Source: JAMWCX01 sp964352425
Lineage (GTDB): Bacteria; Omnitrophota; Gorgyraeia; 2-01-FULL-45-10
Direction: 5' to 3'
DNA length: 19,434 nt
Assembly: GCA_964352425.1 (NCBI GenBank)
Contig: CAYGRZ010000032.1
Coordinates: 1 to 19,434, forward strand
In this document: piece after piece, positions 1 to 13,000 of the stretch
How positions within the stretch are numbered: the stretch's first letter is position 1
Layout of the letters: every line of letters starts with the position of its first letter
Translations under genes and position numbers: made by a program
Notes under the pieces: model-generated
Seen by the model: only the letters and a program-made list of their open reading frames with translations
The model's database searches: none
What the model was told of the DNA's origin: nothing

Positions 1-83
1 CTCCGCTTGTTGAGCAAGCCCTTGCGGCCTGGGCGCCTCGCGGGGACGTGTGGTTCTCCCCGGCGTGGAAACCCACACTCCGG

Positions 84-167
84 AAAAATTGCTCGCTCTC
101 CGCCTTCGCCGTTGCATGTGTAGGTGAGAGATTGGCTTCGGCGGATCCATGCCCGCTCGCAATTTTT
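84..167. repeat. Imperfect inverted-repeat (hairpin) element
   Basis: The outer arms aaaaattgc (84-92) and gcaattttt (159-167) are perfect complements. Inside them, ccgccttcgcc (100-110) and ggcttcggcgg (134-144) pair except for three central positions. The result is a long hairpin-forming unit resembling a MITE or REP-type repeat. I did not find a second full copy in the window, so its family is unknown. Confidence 0.4.
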
Positions 168-228
168 AGGCCCCGCTTTAGCACCCAGGCCTCCGGGCTT
201 GTGGGATGCGGCACGCATCCGAAAGTTC

Positions 229-252
229 CCTGCCTGCCGGCAGGCAGGCAGG
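229..252. repeat. REP-like 20-bp perfect palindrome with extra CAGG units
   Basis: CCTGCCTGCCGGCAGGCAGG at 229-248 is its own reverse complement and is extended by a further partial CAGG unit to 252. It occurs once here, in the non-coding space behind the giant gene. From memory, similar short GC-rich palindromes are scattered through many uncultivated-bacterium genomes. A single copy in this window cannot show dispersal. Confidence 0.6.
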
Positions 253-384
253 CGCCACTGGAGAAAGCCGAAAAATTTCTGGGAGGGCATGTGGGGCGGA
301 ACAATCTATATAATTCAGCGGGCTGCAGGAGATGCCGAAGCCGACGCGAGTAAGCTCCGACAATGATCCCCGCAACCCGCAAAA

Positions 385-1020
385 TTATGCCGCAGTCAAG
401 ACCTGCGTTAACGTGCGCTCTCTCTTATGCATCTCCGCATTGATATCGATCTTCGTTATCTTCTTGAGCGCGATGATGATACTGCCCACGAATATAGTGT
501 TAAAGTCCGCTTTCAGCGCTTTCAGGTCCTGCTCGCTGTTATCGACCAGCTTCTCGATAATCTCGAGAAGCTTCTGCCTATGCTCGGCGCTCGCGGAATT
601 TTTGACGAAATCGAGGACCGGCAGGCCGAACGCTACCTGCATGAACAGCTCTTCGGCCGCAACGCCGTTCGGGACATTTTCCCTGATCCACTTGCACTTG
701 TTGTCGCGCTCATTATGGTTTTTGAGCGCCGCCTCATCCACAACCGCCTGGTCCACGATCGCCAGCGCCAGCGCATTCGGGTCGTTCAGCATATCGGACT
801 CTGCGGCCCTGGCCCGTTCAAGGTCGCTGACCGTGCCGTCATATAAGGCGATGCGCACATTCCTGAACCCTTCTTTCTCGAGCGCATACTTGAGGTCCGC
901 GCGGGCATCGTCATACGGCTTTCTTTCGCCTTTATATGGTATGAAGAATACGCGCCTGTCCTCCGGAGCCCGCACATTCTGCAGGACCTGCAGAATCGCG
1001 CGAAGCATGGCATCCTGCGG
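385..1020 (-). other. C-terminal domain of the giant protein, not recognised
   Basis: Residues 5725-5935 follow a Pro/Ala/Glu linker (5702-5720). The domain alternates strands and helices: RRVFFIPYKGERK, RNVRIALYDGTVSD and NALALAIVDQAVVDE look like a small alpha/beta domain, followed by helices to the end (HRQKLLEIIEKLVDN, GSIIIALKKITKI). No catalytic motif stands out. It could be a cargo, sorting or interaction domain, but nothing in the sequence proves this. Confidence 0.4.
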
Positions 1021-4000
1021 CGCCATCAATCCGGCGACCGGCTTTTCTGCGGCCGGTGCCTGCGGCTCAGGAGTACCGGCATCCGCCGGCACCAGCACAC
1101 GCATCTTGGCAGCAACTTTATCGATGATATGGCCGGCTGCCTTGTCGTTTTCCAGCATCTTCCTGTACTTATGGATATTCAGATCGTCATCCGTAGAGAG
1201 TATGGTCTTAACTATAGCCGTGAGGAATAACGGCATGTCCGCCAGGTCGGTACTCAGGCCAAGCTCAGCCATCCTCGTTTCCATTATTTCGTTTTTGAAC
1301 GCCGGGGCAATATCTTTTATCTTTTTGTACGCCATGAACGTCAGTATGCGGGCCAGGATCTCCTCCTCCGTCTTTGTCATGAGCAGGTGTGTGCTCTCAT
1401 GCCCGTCTCTGATCGCTCGCCTTGATACGGCCTCGAACTCCGGATAGCGGGACCGCACGAACATGTGGCCCAACACTTCGTGAAGCACTTCAAATTTCTT
1501 CACATTGTCAAGAACCGTCCATGAGCCATCATCTTTCCGGGCTAAGGCGCTCTTATCTATGAGCAGGATCGTCGCCGACTCGCCCCAGTGCAACTTTACC
1601 ATAAAGCGCGGAACATCGATCCCCATCTGCGAAGCGGTATCGACAAATACGATCTCGGGCATGAGTCGATGGTCATAGCCCAGCATGTCAAGATACGAGG
1701 CGACAAATTTTCTGAGATCTTCGGCGGCACCGGGGAATTCCAAACCCTTTTGACGCGCATCTTCTACGGCTTCTCTTTCCAGTTCGGCCCTGCCGGTTAT
1801 CGATAACGCCGAAAGCCTGCCCGATAAAACGGCCGGACGCATCGGGCGCCTGTCCACAGCGCGGGCCTCTACGAGGACTTTTTCAATTACTTCTTTGTAG
1901 AGCTGGCCTTCAACCGAGTCAAGGAAGTCACTGCCAATCCCTGTGGCATGATATCTGGCGTATTCCACATTGGCCCTGGTCACCACGTCATAAGGATTAT
2001 CAACAAAAACGGGCTTTGCGGTCTTTGATCGCGGGGTAAGCCAGTGGGTGATATCGCCGGTGGTGAGGATGCATGTCGGTTTGTTGTAGACGCCGCTTGC
2101 AAGGTGGCTCAACCCCGTGTCCGGCGTGAGCACCCAATCGGCAACCGCCATCACGCTGGTTATCGCAGGGTAGAGCTCCTGTCTCGGCAGCAGTATCCTG
2201 TTCGGGCTAGGATTGACGACATCTTTCAATATATCATCTATCTTGTTCACATCAATATCCATCTTACCGCCGTGAGTGAATATCAGGTAGGCATCCGTTT
2301 CTTTGAGAAGCCGCGAAATGATAGTAGACCATGCCCTATTTGATATTATATCGGGGTGGCTCACGCCATATACGTTTATGATGAAGATCTTTTTCAGCGG
2401 GTCAAACTGAGCCGTGCCGCCCGAGGCCCTGTCATGCCATTCCTTTAGTATGGCCAGAGCCGCATTCCTCTCTTTAAGATTCGGCTCCAACACGCCGAGG
2501 CTTGACCTGTCTATATCAAGGCCTATGGCACGGCATGTCGAAATTGAAAGACGCCAGATCCCGGCATCATCGACCATGCCGGCGTCGTCGATATCTTCGA
2601 TAGCTTTATCCATTCCAGAAATGAGGTACCGTTCTCCTTGTCGATCGGTTACTACGGGCGTTATAAGCCGACCCACTGACCCGGAAATAAACTCTCTGCG
2701 CGTGCCTGAAAAAAGCTTCGTTGCGGGAAAGAGCGTAAAAATATACGGCATTGTGCCGTTTTCGAACATCTGCGGCTTAATGCCGGAAAAGACCGGCTCC
2801 ATATTACCGCTGAGGAAACCTTTATAGAGATCGAAGACAAGGTCGATCTTCTTATCGACAAGGAATTGCGCAACCACCTCTGGTTCCTTCATGCTCTGAA
2901 GGGTGTATCCGCTCCACTCCTCTATATTGTACTCTTTCCACTTATTACCCCCTTCATCAATTAATCCGGAAATCGCGCTTGTAGGCACAGGCCTGACTTT
3001 ACCCCCGAACTGCTCCGAAAAGTATATATCCGGAAAATCTGTAACTACATAGATGGTGGCGTCCTTATATTTTTTTGTCAAAGCCGCCATAAGCGGCCAT
3101 GCGTTTATTATAGATTCTCCCAGCTTTGGACCCATCAGCCCCTCCTCCGGATCAAATACCAGGATATTTTTTATCCCCCGGGGATCGATAATGTCCGGAT
3201 TGGCTAACGGACGCGACACGTAAATATCTTTTTTTGGCGTTTTTAACCCAATCGACGCAAATCCGTAGCGGTCCTCTCTGGAGCGGCTTTCGTTCGCCAG
3301 CACTGTTATGAAGTTTATCGCAAAATGGGACATTGCGGCAATGCCCAGATACAAGGCCGGGTCCATCGCTGCGACAGGAAGCAGGAACCAGCACGCCAGC
3401 GTGAGCAACAGAGGCCCGCGCAGCCATTTCGTGTCTTTATCATAATGAAGGGCTATAAATACGACCCCCCAGATGATATTCGATAGCGCGAAACTTCCGA
3501 GTAATCCCGCCGTGAGATTTGGCAAGAGCCACCTGAATATGGGCTCTTCGACAATAGGCGCTATAAATATCGCTCGCACGCTCTTGCGCCAGCCGTGGTT
3601 CATCTGCGGTGTCAATGCTTTCAAGAGCCGCGTCACTCCCGTTCCTGCCGGTTTATCTTTAAGCGCCGCATCATGCTCTTTTTTGACCTCCCCCGCGGAG
3701 TATTGTGCAATTTTCTTGATCAGCTTTGCCTTGACGGATCTTCTGGACCGTGCCGTGCTTATGTCCAGCGTATCGTCTTTTATTGTCTCGTCAAAGATCC
3801 TCACGGCAGCGCGGGCCTCATACTTGTCAGCGCCCCGCATATCATACCCGTCGATCTCTGTCATAGCGTCGAATATTTCTCCCAGCGCATCAGACCATGC
3901 ATCCAGAACGAGCCTTCCTGCCAAAAGTTTCGGTGCAGGATCGGCATGCTTCATCGACGATAGTATTATGTGAAGCCCTGTGAGATATAGATATCGCCTG

Positions 4001-7000
4001 TGCGAGCCGTCTTCTATGGTTTCCGCAATATCGACAATGCCTTTCCAGGCCTTGCCGAGAATCCTGCTTATGCCCGTGGAGTCGCCGGTGGTCAGATACA
4101 GCTCCATGGCATCATTAAACACCTGCGCATCCGGCGCTGACTTAGACATTGAGCCGATCGTCGCTCTCTCGGCCGTATAGGTTCTAAATATCTTCATCGC
4201 GATGACTTCTTGATATTCCTTTTGCACTCCAAGTTTTCTTATTATGCCGGCCAGCTCTTTATCGGCGTATTTGTCGGTATACGGTCTTAATGCGGGGTTC
4301 TTACTCAACACATCTGTCATAAGCTCGATCGCCCGGTTTTCAGTAGCAGCCTCATTCAGGATCCGGTACATCCATGCCTCTTCCGGCCTGGTGTTCACCA
4401 TCAGCCTGCGGCCTTCATGATATTTAGCATGGACGATCTCGTGAATAAGACATTTAGACACTTCAAGCGGATCCTGAAGGTCGGAATCTATGATGATGAT
4501 CGGCGCAGCATGATTATCATCTTGCAGAGGCAATGTCATTCCGGATGCATGGCCCCAAAATTTAAATAGCCCGCGCAGCCAAGACGAGTGCGGGATGAAA
4601 AGCACCCGGTCAGGATCAAACGTGAATTCAGGATTACCCCTGACCGTGTTGGCCACTGAGGTTATGGCCAGCCTCTGCGCGGCGGAAAGCTTCTTCCGGG
4701 CGCCGCCATCGATTTCCGTGAGCGCCCTGATAAAGCTTGGCACGCCGCCGCCTTTCATCCGGCTTCGTATGCTGCTTATGCGTGCTTTTGCTTTCTGCAG
4801 ATCGCTTTTTCGTGACGCAAGGAGTTCGTCTTCATTCAGCGTAACATCGAAAGGCATCGGCTGTGTCGAGAAGCGTGCAATTCTATCTTCAGATGCTTCT
4901 ACAAGATGCGCCAGATCCCGGACATATTCGCTCATGAGCGTTTCAGCGGTCATCCGGCCCTCTGCCTCCAGCGACTTCTGCGTAATATAGTTTCTGAGCG
5001 CCGGCTTCAAAGGATTTTCCATACCGAACACCGCGCGCTGTACGCCGGCGAGCGGCGAACTAAACCCTTCCGGCAGGGTTTCTGCGGAGGCATATCGGGC
5101 CTTATGGTCCGCATGCGATTCTTCCGGATACAGCATTACCAGTATTTCGTGGAGGAGCATCTCTTCAACGAAGGCGGGATCGCTCAATTCATAGAATGTG
5201 CCGCTCACCAATGCAACCGACGCGTTCTTACCTTTACCAAGAACGCATCCGAGGACGAACTGCGTGGGAGAGCGTATGCCGGCCCGAGGGGAATACGTCA
5301 CGATCTTTCCGTTGTGCACATCGGCCAGAATTTCGCGGATCTTCGCTTTCACCCTCGACCTGATTCTGGCGTCAATATCTGCGCTGTCAACCTTTCCTAA
5401 GAGGCTTTTCAGCCTGACCCGCATCGTAGAGGTTTCGTCATTCGATAGCACCCTGCAATTCTCTTCAATATCGCCAATAATGACTGCGATATCTGCTTGC
5501 GACATCTCCTTACCGTGGATAGCGCCGCTGCCTTCTGCGGATACCTTTGACACCCCCGCCTCCCGATGCTCCTCTTCCGACAATAGCGACCGCAGCCAGT
5601 CTATGCCCTCGACATCCTGTCCCTGTTCCACCATGAAAGACCAGCGTTTACCTTTATCATAAATATGGTATACATATTTATAGGTGTTTGAGTACCCGGC
5701 ATATACGTCGTCGAACAGCCGGATGGGGCCGTGTATTCTTGCCGCATCCCTGATGTCGCCATTCACGTTGCCCGGCCCTTTCAGATACGCGGCCAGAGCG
5801 AACTTGAGGCGCTCTTCCCGGACTTCGACCCACCCGTAATGGCGCGTGTAGAGCTGCATAGTATATTTTCTGCCGGCCGCGGCATTCTTTTCCCGGTCAT
5901 AGCGCTCGTCGACATTCGCCACCCAGGCCTTCGGATGTTTCGGATCATATTCGGCGGGATCGAGCCGTAACTCGGCGCCATGCCTGTCTATAAAGTTCCA
6001 TGCCGCAAGCATAAGCGCCTTTTCGCCGTCACGGCCGGGCTGCCACCTTTTCCTGCCATTTCTGATGTTCTGATATTTGATTACCTTGATGGCGCGCTGC
6101 AGCTGCACCTGCCACTTGGGATTGATCTTCAAACCCATTTCCTTCGCCGCATCAGGAAGGAGCTGCATAAGCCCGACGGCACCACTCTCAGAAACGGCAC
6201 ACGGATCGTTCCTGGATTCTCTGCTGATGTGCGCCAGGAGAAGCGCTTCGTCGATGATGCCCGGATCGAGCGTCTTCCTGAAGCGATCTTTAACCGGCGC
6301 AGGCTCCCGATGCTCCTCTTCGACCGGTACCGGCCCTTCGCCTTCCCGGCCGGGCCACAAGAATGGCTGCTCACTATCTTCCGGTATTCCCGCTTCATCA
6401 ATAAGTTCTACCCCGCCCTTGATTTCCTGTTGATCAAGAGCCCTTCGGGCGATATCGGGTCCGACTGCAAAATAGAATATGGTCGCGGCGACCGTCACAG
6501 CCTTAAGAACAAGGTCGGAAGCTATCATCCCGAACCCCGGCCGCGGGAGGGCGCTTATTGCGTCATAGTAATCCATCTCGCCCCGGTCGGCCACGCGCTG
6601 GGCGGCCCTGCGGTAGCGCTCGGAAAAGATGAGCCTGGAAAGGACGGCCCCGTCCCAGCCTACCGGGAGCGCCGCGAGCCCCAGATTCAGGTACGCGTAA
6701 AAACTGAGGAAATAGCCGACGGGGCTGTCAAACGGCAGGAGTAAGCGGGCGATCGCCTCTGCCGCTATGAAGATTATAAAATGAACAAGATACGGCGCTG
6801 CAATGATCTTGATCAGCTTCTTCGCCACATCCGGGGTCCCTTTCGGAAAACCGAACTGCACGCTCAATCCCGTAGCGGGGTCTCGCCCCATCGTTACACC
6901 ATCCGCGCCCACGCTCCTGGCAACGATGAAATGCGTGCTCTCGTGCACCATGAACGCGAGAGCTATCGACATAAAGATCATGGAGAGGAACGGCAGGAAA

Positions 7001-10000
7001 TCTATCTGCGCATTATACATATAGACAAGGAATATAGGCATGAGCGCAATGATATTGAATTTGGCGCGGAACGGCCCTTTCGCGCCGTCATTCCCCATCT
7101 TCTGCTTCTCGTAACGCGCATTTTCTATCAGATACTGCCCCAGCCACTCAATATCCTCGATCCGCACAGGCGTGACATCTTTCATGAAGCGGTTCCTGTC
7201 AAGGCCTACGACAGGAACGTGGTTACCGCCGATCATCAGTAAAATTTTCTTGCCGGGATACTTGCGCAGTAGCGCATCGAGACGCGTCTGGGCCACTGTA
7301 TTGCGCGCATTGAGCATTTCGGTTCGTATGAGGACTGTCATCGCATAAAACTCTTTCAGCGCCTCTGGCGAGGCCGCTATTTTTGCCGCTGTGTCCAGAA
7401 GGATCTTCTCGAGATCACGATCGGGCATTCCATAGAGAACGCGTGCCGACCGTAGATAGATATTGAGCGAATCGCGGAAAGATGGCTCCTGGCCGCGTGA
7501 TACACCCTGCGCCACGAGCATTTTAGTCAGGATACTGTAGTGATCGTGCAGCTGCGGATACATGGAGGCCGCGATGATATCTTGTTTCGTAAGCCCCAGT
7601 TTCTTTACAAGGATATCGATGACATCCGGGTCACCCTGCACAGGTATTATGTCTTCAACGGGTATGCCATAGTCACGGCTCAGTTTATCCGCGATCGCCA
7701 GGTCCGGAGCTAGTACGCTATTGAGATACTTCCTGGCGTCCGGGACGCCTTCCAGCACAAACACCCAATTCTGCGGATCCTTCAGGATCACCCGGCTGGC
7801 TTTCAGCATCTCATCCGCTCCCTGCGGAGCGCCATGCGCGCCGCCGATGACTTCCATCTGTGCTCCGTGCCACGTTATGGAATATCGCTCAGCCCCAATT
7901 ACAGCAAGCGATGATGGCAATGCTCCGACAAGCCGCTCTGTCTGTTTTCTATGCTCTATTAGTGCCCTGTACTCTTTTTCAACGCGGATATACGGTACGG
8001 CAACAAAGGCGGCTATGGCAGAGACTGCGGCGATAACAGCGGATGTGATAATTATTTTGAGTGATGCGGATCCCTTAGTGAGGGCGGATTTTTTGGATGC
8101 AGGCGGCGCGCGCGGCACAGCCGACTGGAGGTCGAACCGCATATTAAGTTCGGCCGTGTATTCGCCTGAAAGGTCGAGCACGAGCCTGATATCGTCTATA
8201 GTCAGCTTATCGCCTTTATTGGCAACTAAAGCACAAATCTTTTTTGCGGCCGAGCGCCTTGCATCCCTATCCCCAAGTTTAGGCAGCCCATCAAGCGCTT
8301 TGGCGATATCCGGGATGAATGTATCCGTATTTAGCGAAACGCGCTGTTGTGCATGCGCTGTTTCCGCGGACCCCATGCCCTGGCCCGGATGGAGCGCCAT
8401 CGCAAGCTTAACCGCGTCGGCAGGCGGGACTGCTTTGCGCACCTTATTCTGGAGTTCCTCCAGTTTTTTGTATTCGTAGTTTCCGACCGGCTCTATGCCT
8501 ATGATATACTTGAGCGGCAAGCCTCTTTTTATGGAGAAGCGCGCTTCATTGTCATCGCTACCGGTCTTATCCTCACTGACTTTGTAGCCATCCTTGAGGA
8601 TATCTTTCGATAAAAGTATTACCACTCCCTTTCGCCCCTGACTGCGCGCTTCTTCGCCCCAGGCACTCAACTGTCTCTCCGTTATGCCGTGCCTATTGCA
8701 CATCCTCAGTAATTTTGGATAATCTTCTTTCGAGTCTCCATTTAGAAGAATGAATTGTGACAATTCTTCATAAAGACCTTTATCCAGCTTAAAAGGCAGC
8801 TTGCTGGAAATGTAATATTTCATTACATTCCAATCGGCATAAATTTTTTTGGCGCGGTCGACCGCATCAAAGCCTTTGCCGAGAGGATAATAGTAGAATT
8901 CTCCTGGCGTACGTGCTCCCGGGGGGAGCTTGCCATGCTCCGCCAGATACATGATCGCCTCGATCGAAGTGCCATGGACACCTATCGCCTCATCTTCGCG
9001 GTCAAGGCCTGACTCAAAAAGCTCAGCAACCTTCCTCGCGGATTCCTTTACAGCTTCTGTTTTAACACGTTCGGGGACGTTCCCTGCGGGGACATCCTGT
9101 AACGATGATGCGGATCCGGCCTCATGCGCCTCGCGCACAGCCGTGTCGAGGCCGTATTCCTCTCTGTCGATGAGATCCTTGGCCTGGACACCGTCTGAGC
9201 GCTCATCCCGTGACAGGATATTGACAAAGACATCGAATGTAAAACAGTGGGCCACGATATTTATGATCACATTTACCACTGCCAGCATCGCTGGCATATC
9301 GGCAAGCAGGTCTGACAGGAACGGCATACCGGCCATGAGGAATGCAAAGAGAAGCATCGCAGAGAGGGCCATGCCAACAGGAGCTGCCATGAGGACCGTG
9401 AGCGGCCGCCTGAAACTCTCGCCCTTAATGCTTACGTACCTGGCGCTCACGATCCTGCCGCCTGCTCGCTCTATCTCTATTCTTCCCCTGAAACCGTCGG
9501 CAAGCGCATGGAAGAACTCGTGGGGATATACGGTCATAAGGGCAAGGAAGTTGCCGATCACAGGGATTTGGGAGAGGTATTGTGCGGTCAGGCTGCGGGC
9601 CTCGTCCGATGCCATGCTATGGCGCGCCTTTCTCTCCGCGGCATCCAGGAATGTCTCAATATGTTTGTAGCGCCGCTCCCCGTCAAAGAGCGTGAGGTTC
9701 TGTCTGATCGCCTTTCCTTCCCTGGTTTCGATAGATCCGATCTGCTTGCCATTCCTGTCAGGGTCATACACATGATGATCCAGCACCAGCGAGCCTCTTA
9801 CCGCCTGATATATACTCAAGGCATCTTCAAGATTATGCGTATGCGTGGCCATCGTCCTGCCATAATCCATGATGACATACCCGTCCTTCGTAAGAACCGC
9901 TACCACAACATGTCCCGCATTTACTTTTACGCCCGTAGGAACCGCCCTGATATCCAATCCTTTCTCCCGGCTGACACGATTGATTATGTCGGCGTACAAC

Positions 10001-13000
10001 TGGGCAAAGCCGGCGCAGATATTTACGAGTCTCTGCTCATGGTCAAAATAGCTCTGCCTGATCGCCGCGTACATCTCTCCCGGATCGGCGGTAATGATCC
10101 TGTCACCGCTATGGTTATAATCGTTTGCCGAGCCATAGAGTGCGGCAATAATATCCAGCACATCGCCTTCCGTATTCACAGCATCCGAAAGGTTTTGGAT
10201 GAATTTTTCCAACGTGGGTGAGTCCCTCAGTACCGACTCGCCTGTCTTTAGGGGTGCCGATTCGCTCAGCCTTTTTGTCAATGCTTCGGACGTAAAGTCC
10301 TCCGATAAAGACGTGTCATAGTACACGCCGGCGGAGCCGGATGCCCTTAACGGCACGCCCTTACCATGCGCGCCGAAGCGCATGTTCAGGGTGATCATTC
10401 CGGCATATTCCTCTTCCGGTCTGTCCGTCAGGTCTGTGAGCCTTGTATACGAAAGACTTACTCCTAGATCAAGATCTTCGGACGGTGAATAGAGATACTT
10501 CGCGATAATACCCTTCTTGTCAGGCAGGAAGTCTTTCTTGCTGAGGCTTACAAAGGGAGTCAGGTTGACACCATAGCTATCCTGCGCATATCCGAGAGAA
10601 AGCTTCGCGTCGGAACTCATCCCGTTTTCTTCATACATGAGCCCGGTGTAATACGCGGAGTTCTCGCCTAACCATGTCCAGTCAAGCCCTGCGGCATAGC
10701 TCAGCCTGTTTGTCCCTACGCTTTGCCAGTATTCATCTTCTATTAGCCGGCCATGACGCACATCATAAAAAGCTCGCATCCGGTGAGCGGGACTGTAGTA
10801 GTAAATAACATTTCCGCCTATGCTCGTCTGCTTATTGTCGTCATAATATACCTTCTTTCCATTTTCATCCGTATAGGAGAGTTCTATTTCCGGGACGCGC
10901 CAATAATCTTGCCCTATATACGCCGACGCAACAAGATTATCACCCAGCAAAACGGATTTGCCGATATTGAAATACTCGCTTTCAACGCGGGCATCCATAT
11001 TCGTATGAATGGGTGTATTTTTGAACATATTAAAGAAATCGTAGTTGACGGTAACGGGATAGGCGGCATAGCTTAAAGGATCGAAATCGTAATGGCTTTT
11101 TCCAAAGCTGTAGGTGAGCGGCGCGGCCCAGTGGTCCTGCTTAAATTCATATGCATATCCGTAAAAAGGCGACGGGCGGAACACCGAATATGGATATTGC
11201 CCTCTATCGAAGTCCATGTACCCTATCTCATATCTTCCTCTCGCTTTCTCCGGTAAGAGATATGTGAGGTCTATGAGATACACATGATTCGTGTATGACG
11301 GAATATATTCCCGCCAGCGTTGTGCCAGCCAGTCCTGGGATATAAGTTTAAGCCAGCTCGTCTCAAACCCTCCTTTAAGGACATTATCTTTATAATAATC
11401 GGCGAAGAAAGACCCCTCATCCTGCCATGTCTCAGGGGAAAATATAAAAGTCTCTTTATCCCTCCACGACTGGGCTGGCCCTTCCATGCCGCGTGTCGGG
11501 CTGAAGGCATATCCGGCGTCTCCGGCGCCCGCCATCGCCGTGGTAAGCGCAAAAGACGGCAGTATCATGATGAGCAATGCTACGATGAGAGTCTTTATAT
11601 AGGATATGAATCCCTTAGCGGGCGCGAAATACTTGGCGGCCCTGGCTGAATCGATCGGCCTGTTACCGGAACTGTGAATATCTGCGATCCCGAGTATAGC
11701 CAGCGCCGCCAAGAACTGCCTATCAGTAGTTTTAGGCCCGAAATTATTCTTCGCGCCCTCAGAATATTCCCACGGTTCGCCATGATAAGCGATCAGGCCC
11801 TTGACCAATTCTATCATAGCCTCGTCGTACCCCATTCGCCGCAGTTCGGGCTCGACCATCGTCGCGCCTATGGGACCATGTTTATCCGGATTAGTAACGA
11901 AAAGTTTCGCATAGTCGTGGAGCGCTGCGGCTATTGCGAGCGCATCGCGATGCTGCTGATCGAGTGATGCGTACAGATCGCATATCCTCGCAAAGGTTCG
12001 GGCATCCAATGTCTTTTCTGTGCCGGGTTTAATATACGGGTTCACATTGAAAGCTTGCGCATCCCGTGCCGCGATCGCGTCTATATCCCTTGCCACGTTC
12101 ATGACATGCTCCATGCGCACGTACGGGCCCCACCTGTCGCCCTCGCCCCGCGTTCCTAACGGCGTATTCCTTATGAAATATTCGAGCGATTGCGCTGCTG
12201 TCATGTTTACGCTCACAGGCGCGGCGGCGGATGCAACGACGGTAGAATCTGATAGGAGCTGATTTCTATGAACAAGGTATTGATTAATCGTCATCCCCAT
12301 AAGCGGTTCGCACGCCGCATCGGCATCCGCTGTCGCAAACGTCATAGAGTAAAGCGCCTTTGCAAATCCGTCAGGGTCCGATCGGCCGTTTTCCAGATCC
12401 CAGAAGAACGATGTCACTGCCTGTTTTATGGCAGACGCATCATAACCTTTTTTAACACCGCCATATTGCACAAACATATGATCGATCTCTTTGAGGCGCG
12501 ATTCTATCTCATCTTTATATGACAGCACCTTTTGCTTAACGGCCTCCAGTACGTCCGGCCTATCTTTGGCGATATCGGCAACAGCGCTCAGGCCATACAT
12601 ATGGGCGATTCGGTCCTGTGACGCGATTGCGCCCTCAAGTCCGATGCGCCGCGCTGAGCTGGATAAGTCGGCCACGTTACGGTCACGTGCTATGACCCGC
12701 GCCAAAAATTGCAGATGCGCCTTGTTGTGGGCTCCGCACTGGATGACATGCGAATGTGTCAGATCAAAATCCTGCACAAGTTTTTCGAGCGACGGATTTT
12801 CGCGCGTCAGGACTCCTTCCCTCTTCACCTCATCATATGATACAAGGTAATTGACAAGGTCGATCCAGTCATCACGGGTCAAGCGGCGATTGCTTAGATA
12901 AGCAGCGAGCCGTTCGGCATATTTCGGGTTTGCCGGCACGATCTCCTGCCAATCGGCTAAACGAACAAGCGCACGTTCGTTAAGGCCGAAATGGCTGCGG

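Larger units (their letters stand above)
1..384. other. Non-coding, palindrome-rich region downstream of the giant gene
   Basis: I see no credible gene here. The short open frames on both strands are rich in Arg, Cys and Pro, lack ribosome binding sites and overlap palindromes. The stretch contains several inverted repeats: gtgtgg/ccacac around 49-77, aaaaattgc/gcaattttt at 84-92 and 159-167, and a perfect 20-bp palindrome at 229-248. No hairpin followed by a T-run is visible on the minus strand just after the stop codon of the giant gene, so its terminator is not identified. The region looks like a store of repeat elements at the end of the transcription unit. Confidence 0.6.

Noticed and set aside
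332..1447. Plus-strand open frame of 371 codons
   Set aside because: It is antisense to the C-terminal part of the giant gene, is very rich in Ser and Ala as expected for an antisense shadow, and has no recognisable domain or convincing start site.
11500..11650. A separate gene starting at the internal signal-like helix
   Set aside because: No start codon with a ribosome binding site, no stop codon and no promoter are visible near 11616, and the frame is continuous, so it is treated as part of the giant protein.
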